The translations under genes and the position numbers were made by a program. DNA of 64,000 nucleotides. It comes from Myxococcota bacterium (lineage in GTDB: Bacteria > Myxococcota_A > Polyangia > JAAYKL01). Where the stretch lies: positions 27,133 through 91,132 of the forward strand of contig JASJCT010000009.1 of NCBI GenBank assembly GCA_030065855.1, read 5' to 3'. The notes beneath the pieces are model-generated. The model was not told the origin of the DNA. It worked only from the letters and a program-made list of their open reading frames with translations, and did no database searches. Below are positions 46,040-54,885 of the stretch, piece after piece (the first letter of the stretch is position 1; each line of letters opens with the position of its first letter).

Positions 46040-47451
46040 TGATAGACCTCGACAAATGCGTGGGATGCGAGGCATGCGTGACATCCTGCAAAGAACGATG
46101 GGATTCAGGACCTGGGGCCGCGCGCAACTGGGTCTATGAATACGAGCGAGATGGAAGCGGAGAAGACCTCGGCATCACGTTCTACCCAGGCCTTTGCATG
46201 CAGTGCGAGACCCATCCATGCACAGCAGACTGCCCCACAGGCGCCACCTATATGGACGAAAAAACAGGTGTCGTAATGGTGGACCCGGATGTCTGCATTG
46301 GTTGCGGCAACTGCATCTCCATGTGCGCCTACCGCGCTAGGAAAGTGGATGAGGTCAAGGGTATCGTCGAGAAGTGCGATCTCTGTAGCGCGTATGTCGA
46401 AAGGGGGGAAGAACCGGCTTGTGTGGCGACGTGCCTGGCAAAATGTCGTCACTTTGGGGATTTGGATGACCCCAGCAGCGAGCTTGTAAGGCTCAATACG
46501 GCAAAAGGCGCCAAATCCCTGGTAACTGATGCGGTAGACATTGGGCCCAAGGTCACCTATGCCGGTGCAGGGCATCGGCAGAACATCGTCCCCCATGCGG
46601 TTTCACCCCCCAAAAAGAGTCACCTCACGCGTCTGTGGAGCGGCGTGACCCGGCCGTTTACATCGTATTTTGTTCCAGCAGTGATGGGCGTGGCAGTTCT
46701 GGGTGGATTGCTCGTCAACCTCAAGTCGCGCAAGGAGAAGCTGGCAAGAAAAGCAGCAGTGGGTGAAACACCAAAGTCCTTGCAGCGGCACAGGGCAGGC
46801 ATGCGTTTTCTGCACTGGTTTAATGCGCTCAGTTGGGTCCTGCTGCTGCTGACCGGGGTCGCCCTTATGTCGGCGGAACGCTTTGCCCTCTTTGGTCAAG
46901 GATTTCCAAGTTGGGTCTCGGATCTGTTCGGAGGCGCGGCAAATCTCATTCGGTTCCACGCCGTCCTCGGCATTGTCTGGGCCGTCGTCATTGTGCCGAT
47001 CTTCTTGGTCTACAAGCGCGGTGGCATCGAGGCGCTCAAAGAAATCAGATTGTCACGGGACGATTTCCTATGGCTCAGGAAAAAACCCAAGGCCATGTTG
47101 GCTGAATCAAGCGAGTCCCTGCCCAAGCAGGATAAGTACAACGCGGGTCAAAAGCTCTTTGCCATGGCGGTTCTACTGGGCACGTCAGCTATCATCATTA
47201 CGGGCGTCATCATGACGTTTCACCTGGGATCTGCCGCGTTGGTTGCGGCCAGTATTGTCGCACACAAACTCGCGATTGCTGTCACGCTGCTGGGTGCGGC
47301 AGTGCATGTGACCATGGCTGCTATCTTGAGGGAAGAGCGACCTGCTTTAAAGTCCATGGTGTTTGGAGATGTGGATTTTGATTACGCAAAGCATCACAAC
47401 AAAAAATGGGTAGAGGAAATTGAGGCGTCCTCGCCGAGAGGTAATAAATGA
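46024..47451 (+). CDS. Fused 4Fe-4S ferredoxin (PsrB-like) and cytochrome b561-like membrane subunit
   Basis: 475 aa. The GTG at 46024 is supported by GAGGAGG 7 nt upstream inside the previous gene; the ATG at 46036 is too far from it. Residues 8-150 carry four [4Fe-4S] cysteine sets (CVGCEACVTSC, CMQCETHPCTADC, CIGCGNCISMC, CDLCSAY). About 210-235 is one membrane helix, and about 260-450 is a four-helix formate-dehydrogenase-gamma-like cytochrome b with heme-ligand His candidates in HRAGMRFLHW, IRFHAVLG and AHKLAIAV. Normally these are two proteins. The fusion should link the molybdoenzyme to the quinone pool. Confidence 0.87.
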   Translation: MRRSMMIDLDKCVGCEACVTSCKERWDSGPGAARNWVYEYERDGSGEDLGITFYPGLCMQCETHPCTADCPTGATYMDEKTGVVMVDPDVCIGCGNCISMCAYRARKVDEVKGIVEKCDLCSAYVERGEEPACVATCLAKCRHFGDLDDPSSELVRLNTAKGAKSLVTDAVDIGPKVTYAGAGHRQNIVPHAVSPPKKSHLTRLWSGVTRPFTSYFVPAVMGVAVLGGLLVNLKSRKEKLARKAAVGETPKSLQRHRAGMRFLHWFNALSWVLLLLTGVALMSAERFALFGQGFPSWVSDLFGGAANLIRFHAVLGIVWAVVIVPIFLVYKRGGIEALKEIRLSRDDFLWLRKKPKAMLAESSESLPKQDKYNAGQKLFAMAVLLGTSAIIITGVIMTFHLGSAALVAASIVAHKLAIAVTLLGAAVHVTMAAILREERPALKSMVFGDVDFDYAKHHNKKWVEEIEASSPRGNK

Positions 47452-47963
47452 GTACTAAAAAACCATTCTGGAACCCATACGCAGCTGGCATAGGGCTCGG
47501 GTTGGTGCTGCTGATGAGTTTTCTCGTCACTGGACGGGGGCTCGGCGCGAGTGGATCGCTCAAACGGGTCCAAGCAGCAGTGGTCCATGAAATCGACCCG
47601 GACTATGCTGCAGATAACAGGAATATCGGATCCATTTTCATCCCCGGCAAAAATCCTTTGGACCACTGGATCGTTTTTCTGACCCTGGGCGTTGCCCTTG
47701 GCGGGCTTGTGGGAGCGCTGTCTGTGAAGCGGATAAAGCTCGAGACCATTCACGGTCCCCGCTTCAACAAGGAGAGCCGTTGGATCTTGGCGGTGGTCGG
47801 CGGGATCATAAGTGGCTATGCAGCCCAGATGGCACGGGGCTGTACCAGTGGGCAGGCCTTGACCGGTGGGGCTCAGCTCGCACTGGGCAGTTGGGTGTTC
47901 ATGTTCTCGGTTTTTGGTGGCGCCTATGCGCTGGCCTATTTTGTGCGCAAGCAGTGGATTTAG
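47448..47963 (+). CDS. YeeE/YedE family membrane protein (first half-size unit)
   Basis: 171 aa with four predicted helices. The conserved QMARGCTSGQALTGGAQLA segment holds the key Cys of the YeeE/YedE (DUF395) family, one of whose members imports thiosulfate. The ATG overlaps the previous stop by 4 nt. It pairs with the following half-size gene, as in other two-gene YeeE/YedE systems. Confidence 0.88.
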   Translation: MSTKKPFWNPYAAGIGLGLVLLMSFLVTGRGLGASGSLKRVQAAVVHEIDPDYAADNRNIGSIFIPGKNPLDHWIVFLTLGVALGGLVGALSVKRIKLETIHGPRFNKESRWILAVVGGIISGYAAQMARGCTSGQALTGGAQLALGSWVFMFSVFGGAYALAYFVRKQWI

Positions 47964-47976
47964 TAGGAGGGTGACC

Positions 47977-48576
47977 ATGGATGGACCAATAACCGTTGAA
48001 TTTGGGCTTGGGCATGGCACCGAGATGGTAGTGGCCGTGCTCATCGGCATTGGCTTTGGGTTCTTTCTCGAAAGAGCCGGATTCGGGCGCAGCGACAACC
48101 TCGCATCGATTTTTTACGGTAGGGATTTTCGAGTCATGCGGGTGATGTTCACGGCCATCGTGACCGCGATGATAGGCCTTTATTTCTTTGACATCGCAGG
48201 TGTTTTGCCCTTGGGCAGCATCGGCCTTTTGGATACCTATCTCCTGCCTCAGCTGGTGGGAGGCCTGCTCCTCGGCGCTGGGTTCATCATCGGCGGCTAT
48301 TGCCCAGGCACGTCCATCGTAGGCGTGATGTCTGGAAAAGTAGACGCCATGCTGTTTGTGCTTGGGATACCCCTCGGTTCTCTGGTGTTCACTGTTTCAT
48401 ACGACAGTATCGCCAATTTCCACACCAATGATGCCATGGGAAGGATCATCTTAAGTGAATTCTTCGGTTTACCTTCTGGTGTCACTGTTTTTGCCGTGGT
48501 TCTCTTTGCCATCGGCGCGCTCTTCGCGGTCTCCAAGATCGAAGCATGGGTCAACAAGGGAAGGAACGCGTCATGA
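47977..48576 (+). CDS. YeeE/YedE family membrane protein (second half-size unit)
   Basis: 199 aa from the ATG at 47977 with TAGGAGGGT just upstream. Five to six helices; the Cys motif is GGYCPGTSIVGVMSGK. It follows its partner by 13 bp and would complete a thiosulfate- or sulfur-type permease. Its stop overlaps the rhodanese gene start (ATGA). Confidence 0.88.
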   Translation: MDGPITVEFGLGHGTEMVVAVLIGIGFGFFLERAGFGRSDNLASIFYGRDFRVMRVMFTAIVTAMIGLYFFDIAGVLPLGSIGLLDTYLLPQLVGGLLLGAGFIIGGYCPGTSIVGVMSGKVDAMLFVLGIPLGSLVFTVSYDSIANFHTNDAMGRIILSEFFGLPSGVTVFAVVLFAIGALFAVSKIEAWVNKGRNAS

Positions 48577-49229
48577 TGAAATTCAATTCAAAGATCGCTG
48601 CGGGGACCCTTGCCGGACTTGGCCTGATTTATATGATCGTCTCTCTCGCCACAGGCAAATCTGCGCAATCCCATATACCTCCGGATTTAGATGTGGCAGA
48701 CGCCAAGTTGGGTGTTGATGTCTTTCAAGCGGCGCATCTCCTCATCGAGGAACGCGCCACTGTGGCCGTGGTGGATGTTCGTGCGGCATCTGATTACAAC
48801 CTTTACCACCTTCCAGGATCCCGCAGCGAACCAGGTGCAAAGCCAGACCGCATCGCCGAACTCGCTGGCCGCAAAAAGATCATTCTCATCGCCGGCAAAG
48901 ACGACGCGGCCATATCGCTTACATCTGCGGCCAGAGCTTCTGCCAAAAAGAGCAATATTTTCTACCTCAAGGGTGGCGCACGGGGGTTCTACCTCACCTT
49001 TGAGCTGCCTGTTCCACTGTTCAGCGACACATCTCCACCCCATGGCTACGGTGAAGCGATCCAGACAGTGAAAGCCCACATTACAGGCACTAACGGCGAT
49101 ACAAAGAAAGCCTCAGCAGCCCTAGCTGTTCTAGCGAGGTTGGCATTCGAACCCACGGCACTCAAATCCACAGGAAAACCCAAAGCATCTGGCAAGAAGC
49201 GCAAAAAAATAGCCGGCGGGTGTGGATAA
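48573..49229 (+). CDS. Membrane-anchored rhodanese-like protein without catalytic Cys
   Basis: 218 aa from the ATG at 48573 (AAGGAA upstream). One N-terminal anchor helix (AGTLAGLGLIYMIVSLATG). Rhodanese-homology domain about 40-150: VDVRAASDYNLYHLPGS is the conserved entry block and GGARGFYL the exit. The active-site loop reads IILIAGKDDAAIS, where a working rhodanese has Cys. It may bind a sulfur carrier or a partner without transferring sulfur itself. Basic Lys-rich tail ending in a lone Cys. Last gene of the sulfur-type operon. Confidence 0.8.
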   Translation: MMKFNSKIAAGTLAGLGLIYMIVSLATGKSAQSHIPPDLDVADAKLGVDVFQAAHLLIEERATVAVVDVRAASDYNLYHLPGSRSEPGAKPDRIAELAGRKKIILIAGKDDAAISLTSAARASAKKSNIFYLKGGARGFYLTFELPVPLFSDTSPPHGYGEAIQTVKAHITGTNGDTKKASAALAVLARLAFEPTALKSTGKPKASGKKRKKIAGGCG

Positions 49230-49340
49230 ATCTTAGGCCGCTTGAACCCTCTCTGGGCGGGAATAAAAACGAAAGCTGACAACCCGTCCCCAAAGCGGTA
49301 AGAAAATAAAAAAAGAGAACCTTCTCCAAAAGGAGTGAAG

Positions 49341-49382
49341 ATGAGCTGGTGGCAGTTATTAGAATCTACCCCCAACAATTAA
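49341..49382 (+). CDS. 13-aa ORF with strong ribosome site
   Basis: MSWWQLLESTPNN is preceded by AAAGGAGTGAAG, among the better Shine-Dalgarno sites in the window, and followed at once by a hairpin. It could be a leader peptide for the nuclease gene after it, a micropeptide, or chance. Confidence 0.3.
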   Translation: MSWWQLLESTPNN

Positions 49383-49418
49383 ACCCACACCACAAGAAGC
49401 TCCTTATGGTGCGGGTTT
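49381..49418 (+). terminator. 12-bp hairpin without T-run
   Basis: AAACCCACACCA pairs with TGGTGCGGGTTT (one mismatch), 14-nt loop, directly overlapping the stop of the 13-aa ORF. Without a following T-run it is a pause or attenuation hairpin at best. Confidence 0.4.
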
Positions 49419-49436
49419 GGTAAGAAACATCTCATC

Positions 49437-50542
49437 ATGGCGAAATCCAAAGAAATCTCTAAAACAGACGATAGTTACAAAAATTTGGTTTCTGGCGTCG
49501 TCGAACTACTTGAAAACGCTCGAATGACAGCCGGTCGCTCGGTCAATGCTATTATGACAGCAACCTACTGGGAGGTAGGACGCCGGATTGTGGAACACGA
49601 ACAAGAAGGCGCAGCTAGAGCCGAATATGGAAAGGCTTTGCTAAAACTGCTCTCTTCAGACTTAACAGAGACATATGGCCGCGGATTCGGCAAGCGCAAT
49701 CTTGAGCAGATGCGCCGCTTTTACCTTACTTACCAGATTACGCAGAAACCGTATGCGCAATCTGAACTTTCCCCAATTGCGCAGAAATCGTCTGCGCAAT
49801 TCACGTCTAACCTGTCGAAATTTCCTCTGTCTTGGTCCCACTACGTGTGTCTGATGTCCGAAAAAAGAAGTCCGCAAGAGAATTCTATGAAACAGAAGCA
49901 CTGCGTGGAGGCTGGACTATAAAGCAGCTGGAGCGCCAAATTGGAAGCCAATTTTACGAGCGAACACTACTTTCGAAAAATAAAACTGCGATGCTTACCA
50001 AGGGAGCCAAGCCAAGGCCCGAAGACCTTTTGACGGCGGAAGAGGAAGTTAAAAACCCGTTTGTATTGGAATTTCTGGGACTCAAAGACGAATATTCCGA
50101 GAGTGAGCTCGAAGAAGCCCTTATACGCCACCTAGAAGCATTCCTGCTTGAGCTCGGTGGAGATTTCACATTTGTCGGGCGACAAAAACGTTTGCGTGTT
50201 GGCGATGAGTGGTTTCGGATTGATTTAGTATTTTTCCATCGCAAGCTGAGATGTCTCATTTTGATAGACCTCAAGCTGAACAACTTTACTTATGCTGACG
50301 TGGGACAGATGAATCTATACTGTAATTACGCCCGAAGACACTGGACGAATGAAGATGAAAATCCTCCTGTTGGACTCATTCTCTGCGCCGGCAAAAACGA
50401 GGCCGTTGCTGAATACGCACTTGAAGGCATATCAAACAAAATCCTCACCACCGAGTACCAGATCGCCTTGCCGGATAAAAAATTGCTCGAGGGAGAGCTC
50501 AGAAAAACACGAGAGATACTGGAAAGGCGAAAAAAGAAGTGA
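49437..50542 (+). pseudogene. DUF1016 / YhcG-type PD-(D/E)XK nuclease, frameshifted
   Basis: Two overlapping frames make one family protein. 49437 onward gives the N-terminal DUF1016_N half (TAGRSVNAIMTATYWEVGRRI through FPLSWSHYVCLM). After about 49867 the sequence continues in another frame (AREFYETEALRGGW, IDLVFFHRKLRCLILIDLKLNNFTYADVGQM) with the nuclease residues of the C-terminal half intact. The break is a run of six A at 49861-49866; seven A would restore one frame (MSEKKSAREFYE). So it is a one-base deletion, a homopolymer error, or a slippery site. YhcG proteins are DNA-cleaving accessory proteins often near restriction or defence genes. Confidence 0.85.
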
Positions 50543-50586
50543 AACAGCCTGTTTCATACCCATCTCCCCACACTAGACCAATCCCT

Positions 50587-50608
50587 GAATCACAGGCGAA
50601 TCACAGGC
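50587..50608. repeat. 11-bp tandem duplication
   Basis: GAATCACAGGC twice in tandem in the gap between the nuclease gene and the TatT gene. Confidence 0.6.
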
Positions 50609-50730
50609 GCTATCAGGCTCTCTCTTAACGCCTTCAGCCTAACAATGGGAGCGACTTTGGAACATTATGCGTTGCGATGGGCTGGGAAATGGTGTTTTAT
50701 CCGGTTGTTCAGTTTCCAAAGGACCTTGTT

Positions 50731-51633
50731 ATGAATTCGTTTGCGTACAAACAGATGCTTTTAGTGATGGTTTTCGGGATCACTGCTGCGGGCTGCAATA
50801 TGAAGCAGATGGTGATCAAGTCGAGCTACCTCATGATGGAAGACTCGATGAAAGCGTTCAATGAGGAGCCCGACACACAACTCGCTGCAGAGGCCGCCCC
50901 TTCGAACCTCAAGCTGCTCGAAGGTATGGCCAAGGGGGCCCCAGAGAACGCCGAGATCCAGCTAGCTGCAGCACAGATGCTGGGCATGTACGCGTTCGGC
51001 TTTCTCGAGGATAGCACCGCAGACGAAACAGCACAGGAAATCGCGAACCAACGGGCCCGGAACCTCTATCGTCGGGCCAGGGAGTACAGCATCAACGCAC
51101 TCGAGCAGGCCGCTGCGTTTCGATCCGCCATGAACCAGGATTCGGACCAGTTTAAAGCCCACTTGACGCAATACGACCAGGCGCAGGTGCCTGCCCTGTT
51201 TTGGACCGCCTTCAGCTGGGGCCTTTACGTCAACCTGTCCCGCACCGATATCGCCGCTTTGGCAGATCTTCCCAAGGTGATGGCCTTGACCGAACGCATC
51301 GCTGAGCTGGACGAGCGCTACTTCTTTGGGGGCGCCCACATGTTTCTCATGGTTTCCTATGGTTCGGTCGGACCGTCTGTGGGCGGAGATCCGCAAAAAG
51401 CCAAGGCCCATTTCGAGAAGGCATGGCAGATATCGGGTGGAAAATACCTGATGACCAAGTACCTCTTTGCCAAATACTATTGCCAGCAGACCCTCGATGA
51501 GGCCCTGTTTAAAAAATTGCTGACAGAGATCATCAACGCGCCCAACGATCTATTCCCAGAACAAACCCTGTCCAACACCCTGGCCAAGGAAAAGGCCGCA
51601 CGCCTCCTGAAACAGACACAAGATATATTTTAA
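50731..51633 (+). CDS. tatT: TRAP-transporter-associated lipoprotein TatT
   Basis: 300 aa from the ATG at 50731 (AAAGGA upstream; the longer frame from 50677 adds a non-signal segment). Lipoprotein signal LLVMVFGITAAGC. The mature part is helical, made of degenerate TPRs (LLEGMAKGAPENAEIQLAAAQMLGMYAF; KAKAHFEKAWQISGGKYLM). TatT forms trimers with pores and docks with the DctP-type receptor in periplasmic TRAP systems (known from Treponema Tp0956). It is directly followed by dctP. Confidence 0.85.
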   Translation: MNSFAYKQMLLVMVFGITAAGCNMKQMVIKSSYLMMEDSMKAFNEEPDTQLAAEAAPSNLKLLEGMAKGAPENAEIQLAAAQMLGMYAFGFLEDSTADETAQEIANQRARNLYRRAREYSINALEQAAAFRSAMNQDSDQFKAHLTQYDQAQVPALFWTAFSWGLYVNLSRTDIAALADLPKVMALTERIAELDERYFFGGAHMFLMVSYGSVGPSVGGDPQKAKAHFEKAWQISGGKYLMTKYLFAKYYCQQTLDEALFKKLLTEIINAPNDLFPEQTLSNTLAKEKAARLLKQTQDIF

Positions 51634-51823
51634 TTTTGGGCTGTTATCCGCGTTTGAAGCTGGGTTGGTTTTTGAATTCTTTTTGGCGTATCGCCTTTAG
51701 ATCGGGTAGACATTGAACACATGGGTTGTCTTGCCCGTCCTTATTAAGGACAGCGGCACCCCCTCATGTGGGTCCCGTTCATTTTGAAATTCAGGCCGCA
51801 TCGACGAGAAAAGAGAGTTAGAA

Positions 51824-52828
51824 ATGAAACATACATTCGCTTGGGTACTTGTTGTCGCTCTTTTCGGACTCATCGCAAGTCCGGCGCTTGCCAGCACCAA
51901 AATCAAAATCGCCACCCTCGCACCAGATGGCACGACCTGGATGAAGGTGATGAAGGAGATGGCCAGTGAAGTGGAAAAAACCACAGGCGGCCAGGTCAAG
52001 CTGAAGTTCTACTCGGGTGGGGTAATGGGCGATGAAGGGGACGTGATCCGAAAGATGAAATTCGGCCAAATTCACGGAGGCGCGTTCACAGGCCGCGGAC
52101 TCGGCGAGATCAGCCCCCAGGAAAGGGTGCTGGAGCTGCCGTTTCTGTACGATAACTACAAGGAACTGGATTGTGTGATCAATGGCCTTTCGAACCGGAT
52201 ACGCCAGGATTTTGAGAAAAAAGGCTTTGTCCTGCTCGGCTGGGTAGAGGCTGGATTTGTATACGTGTTTACGAACAAGCCAATACACAAAGCCTCGGAT
52301 CTCAAGGGGGTCAAGATGTGGATGTGGGAAGGGGATCCCCTGGCCAAGGCCCTGTTCAAGGCAAACGGCCTGGTGCCTGTACCCCTGGATCTGCCAAACG
52401 TGCTCACCTCCATGCAGACCGGCCTGATCGACGCGGTCTATTCCCCGCCTTATGGGGTGATCGCCCTTCAGTGGCACAGCAAGGTGAAGTACATGCTGAA
52501 CACCAAACTCACCTTTGCCTCAGGTGCGATATTGATCTCGAAAAAGCAGTTCGACAAGCTCTCACCTGAGCACCAGAAAAGCCTCCTAACGATCTCCCAA
52601 AAACACTGTCGTAACCTCACCGAGCAGACCCGCAAAGAGAACGAAGAGGCAATCGCCGTGCTCAAAAAATCCGGCATCAAAATCATGGAGCTGGCCTCAC
52701 CCCAAGAGCTACAGAGCGTCAAAAAGACCAGCACCTCGATTTATCAGACCCTCTCGAACCAACTCTATTCACCCGAGCTGTTGACAGAGACATTGAAGCT
52801 GCGCGATCAATGTCGTAGCAAAAACTAG
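51824..52828 (+). CDS. dctP: TRAP transporter solute-binding protein DctP
   Basis: 334 aa. Signal peptide LVVALFGLIASPALA; the DctP fold begins KIKIATLAPDGTTWMK; the conserved GLGEISPQERVLELPFLY and DLKGVKMWMWEGDPLAK blocks contain the Arg that clamps a ligand carboxylate in this family. It binds an organic-acid-like substrate in the periplasm and delivers it to DctQM. The presence of TatT suggests a TRAP-T subtype with a hydrophobic or unusual ligand. Ligand not predictable. Confidence 0.93.
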   Translation: MKHTFAWVLVVALFGLIASPALASTKIKIATLAPDGTTWMKVMKEMASEVEKTTGGQVKLKFYSGGVMGDEGDVIRKMKFGQIHGGAFTGRGLGEISPQERVLELPFLYDNYKELDCVINGLSNRIRQDFEKKGFVLLGWVEAGFVYVFTNKPIHKASDLKGVKMWMWEGDPLAKALFKANGLVPVPLDLPNVLTSMQTGLIDAVYSPPYGVIALQWHSKVKYMLNTKLTFASGAILISKKQFDKLSPEHQKSLLTISQKHCRNLTEQTRKENEEAIAVLKKSGIKIMELASPQELQSVKKTSTSIYQTLSNQLYSPELLTETLKLRDQCRSKN

Positions 52829-52845
52829 CGAGGCAAGGCCTCAGA

Positions 52846-52949
52846 TTAGTTCTTTGTCAGACGAATTTTGTCGGGTGACGTTAGCAAATTCCCCCTTTGG
52901 CAAAGGGGGAGGTCTTTTACCCGACATTGAAAACTTGACAGAACACTAA
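52846..52949. repeat. Palindromic dispersed element, copy 2 (inside the TRAP operon)
   Basis: 104 bp. TTAGTTCTTTGTCAGACGAA at the left and, reversed, TTAGTGTTCTGTCAAG at the right form terminal inverted repeats; the core is CCCCCTTTGGCAAAGGGGG. The right end is 7 bp from the dctQ ATG. Confidence 0.8.
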
Positions 52950-52956
52950 GATCGCC

Positions 52957-53475
52957 ATGAAAAAGATACTTTTGCGTATTGATACCGCCTGGGCAGCCGT
53001 TGAAAAGTGGATGCTGGTCGCGTTGGTGCTCGCCATCATCCTGCTGACCTTTGGCCAGGTGGTCCTGCGCAATCTGTTCTCCACAGGCATGGCAGCGGCT
53101 GACGTGACCATCCGGCACATGGTCCTGTGGGTAGGACTGCTCGGGGCGTCCATTGCAGCCAAGGAAAAGCGCCACCTGAGCATCGACATTGCCTCGCGCT
53201 TGATACCCCAAAAGTGGTTTCACCTGGTGGAATTGCTGCTCTGCCTGGTAACCGCAGTTATCTGTGCTTTGCTGCTTTGGGCCTCGATTAAGTTCACCCA
53301 GTTTCTCTACGAATGGGGCACTGGCACGCTCGAGGGGGGGTGGGCATTGCTTGCCGGGCTTATCTTGCCCCTCGCGTTCGGCGGTGTGGCCGTGCGGTTT
53401 TTGATGCGGGCGTACTTCGAGCTGGTCGACTTCGTTCAGATAATTAAAAAACAACCCGAGCAGGGTGGCCGCTAA
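52957..53475 (+). CDS. dctQ: TRAP transporter small permease DctQ
   Basis: 172 aa, four membrane helices (LVALVLAIILLTFGQVVLRN first). The conserved small-permease pattern RHMVLWVGLLGASIAAKEKRHLSID is present. It joins DctM to form the Na+- or proton-driven channel. Its stop and the dctM start overlap by one base (TAATG). A repeat separates it from dctP, and the ATG lacks a near Shine-Dalgarno. Confidence 0.93.
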   Translation: MKKILLRIDTAWAAVEKWMLVALVLAIILLTFGQVVLRNLFSTGMAAADVTIRHMVLWVGLLGASIAAKEKRHLSIDIASRLIPQKWFHLVELLLCLVTAVICALLLWASIKFTQFLYEWGTGTLEGGWALLAGLILPLAFGGVAVRFLMRAYFELVDFVQIIKKQPEQGGR

Positions 53476-54752
53476 TGGCGCTGGTATTGATCATCGCCTT
53501 CATGATCCTGGCCGTACTAGGGCTGCGCCTGTTTGCAGTGATCGGCGGCCTGGCCCTGATGTTGTACTTGCTCGCAGACATCGGGGAGATCGAGGGGATC
53601 GTCAACGAGATGTACACCCTGGCCACCCAACCAGTGCTGGTCACGATACCCCTGTTTACATTTGCCGGATACCTCATGGCCGAGAGTCGGGCGCCCCAAC
53701 GACTGGTTAACCTGTCCCGGGCACTCCTGTCTCCCCTACCCGGCGGCCTGGCGATTGTAGCCCTGGTATCCTGCGCCTTTTTTACCGCGTTTACCGGCGC
53801 TTCAGGGGTGACCATTATCGCTCTGGGTGGCCTGCTGTTCCCAGTGCTCATAAAGGAAAAATACAACGAACGCTTTACCCTCGGCCTGCTGACCACCACG
53901 GGCAGCCTGGGATTGCTCTTTCCCCCCAGCCTGGCGATCATCCTCTACGGACTGGTTGCCGGGGTTTCCATAAACAAGCTGTTCGTGGCTGGTATTGTCC
54001 CGGGCATCCTTCTAATTGTGGTGCTGTCCATCTACAGCGTGGCCAAGGGGGCAGCTACTCGGGAAGCGCGGCCCCCGTTTGAATGGCCTCGAATTAAAAA
54101 CGCCCTTTGGGAGTCCCGGTTCGAGCTGCCCATTCCGATCACAGTACTGGTGGGGATCTACGGCGGCTTTCTCACAGTGATCGACTCTGCGGCAATTGTG
54201 GCCCTGTACGTGTTGATTGTTGAGACGTTGGTGTACCGGGACATCTCCTTTCGAAAGTTGCCGGACATCGTAAAAGAGGCCATGGTGCTGGTGGGCGGGA
54301 TTTTTATCATCATCTGCACGGCCAAGGCCCTGACCTACTATCTCATCGATCAGGACATTCCCCAAGAAATCCTGGAGTGGATGCAGGGGTACGTGCACAA
54401 CAAACTCACCTTTTTGATCCTGCTCAATGTATTTCTGATCATCGTGGGTTGCCTGATGGATATCTTCTCGGCCATTTTGGTGGTGGTGCCGTTGATTGCG
54501 CCTATCGCAGCCGGGTTCGAGGTGGATCCAGTACACCTGGGCATTATTTTTCTGGTCAATCTTGAGATCGGCTATTCGACACCACCTGTGGGGCTGAACC
54601 TGTTCATCGCGAGCTTTCGGTTCGAAAGGCCGATCATGAGCCTATACCGGGCATCCCTACCGTTTTTGGCGCTCCTATTGCTCTCGCTGTTGATTATTAC
54701 CTATCTGCCCCAGCTATCCCTATACCTGGTGACCCTGTTCGGTGTTCAATAA
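53475..54752 (+). CDS. dctM: TRAP transporter large permease DctM
   Basis: 425 aa, about 12 membrane helices. The GASGVTIIALGGLLFPVL segment and the hairpin loop motif TTGSLGLLFPPSLAIILYG are diagnostic of the transport core, as is LEIGYSTPPVGLNLF in the second repeat half. It moves the DctP-delivered solute inward. Last gene of the tatT-dctPQM unit. Confidence 0.95.
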   Translation: MALVLIIAFMILAVLGLRLFAVIGGLALMLYLLADIGEIEGIVNEMYTLATQPVLVTIPLFTFAGYLMAESRAPQRLVNLSRALLSPLPGGLAIVALVSCAFFTAFTGASGVTIIALGGLLFPVLIKEKYNERFTLGLLTTTGSLGLLFPPSLAIILYGLVAGVSINKLFVAGIVPGILLIVVLSIYSVAKGAATREARPPFEWPRIKNALWESRFELPIPITVLVGIYGGFLTVIDSAAIVALYVLIVETLVYRDISFRKLPDIVKEAMVLVGGIFIIICTAKALTYYLIDQDIPQEILEWMQGYVHNKLTFLILLNVFLIIVGCLMDIFSAILVVVPLIAPIAAGFEVDPVHLGIIFLVNLEIGYSTPPVGLNLFIASFRFERPIMSLYRASLPFLALLLLSLLIITYLPQLSLYLVTLFGVQ

Positions 54753-54764
54753 CCGAAAAATCTC

Positions 54765-54885
54765 GTCATTCTTTTGGAGGAGAGTGTCGCGAAAGGGATA
54801 ACTCTCGTCACTCCTGCGAAGGCAGGAGTCCAGAACCAAATGAAATTACACGGTTTTATAGATTCCCGCCTTCGCGGGAATGACT
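54765..54885. repeat. Widespread palindromic intergenic repeat (two half-elements)
   Basis: TCCTGCGAAGGCAGGA (54812-54827) and TTCCCGCCTTCGCGGGAA (54863-54880) belong to the common bacterial repeat whose frames read SHSREGGNL and WTPAFAGVT. It fills the gap between the convergent dctM and murC; murC's stop codon lies inside it. Confidence 0.75.

Noticed and set aside
49851..49870. Programmed -1 frameshift in the DUF1016 gene as the preferred explanation
   Set aside because: The zero-frame codons are AAA AGA, not the efficient A AAA AAG slippery heptamer; a one-base deletion or error is simpler.
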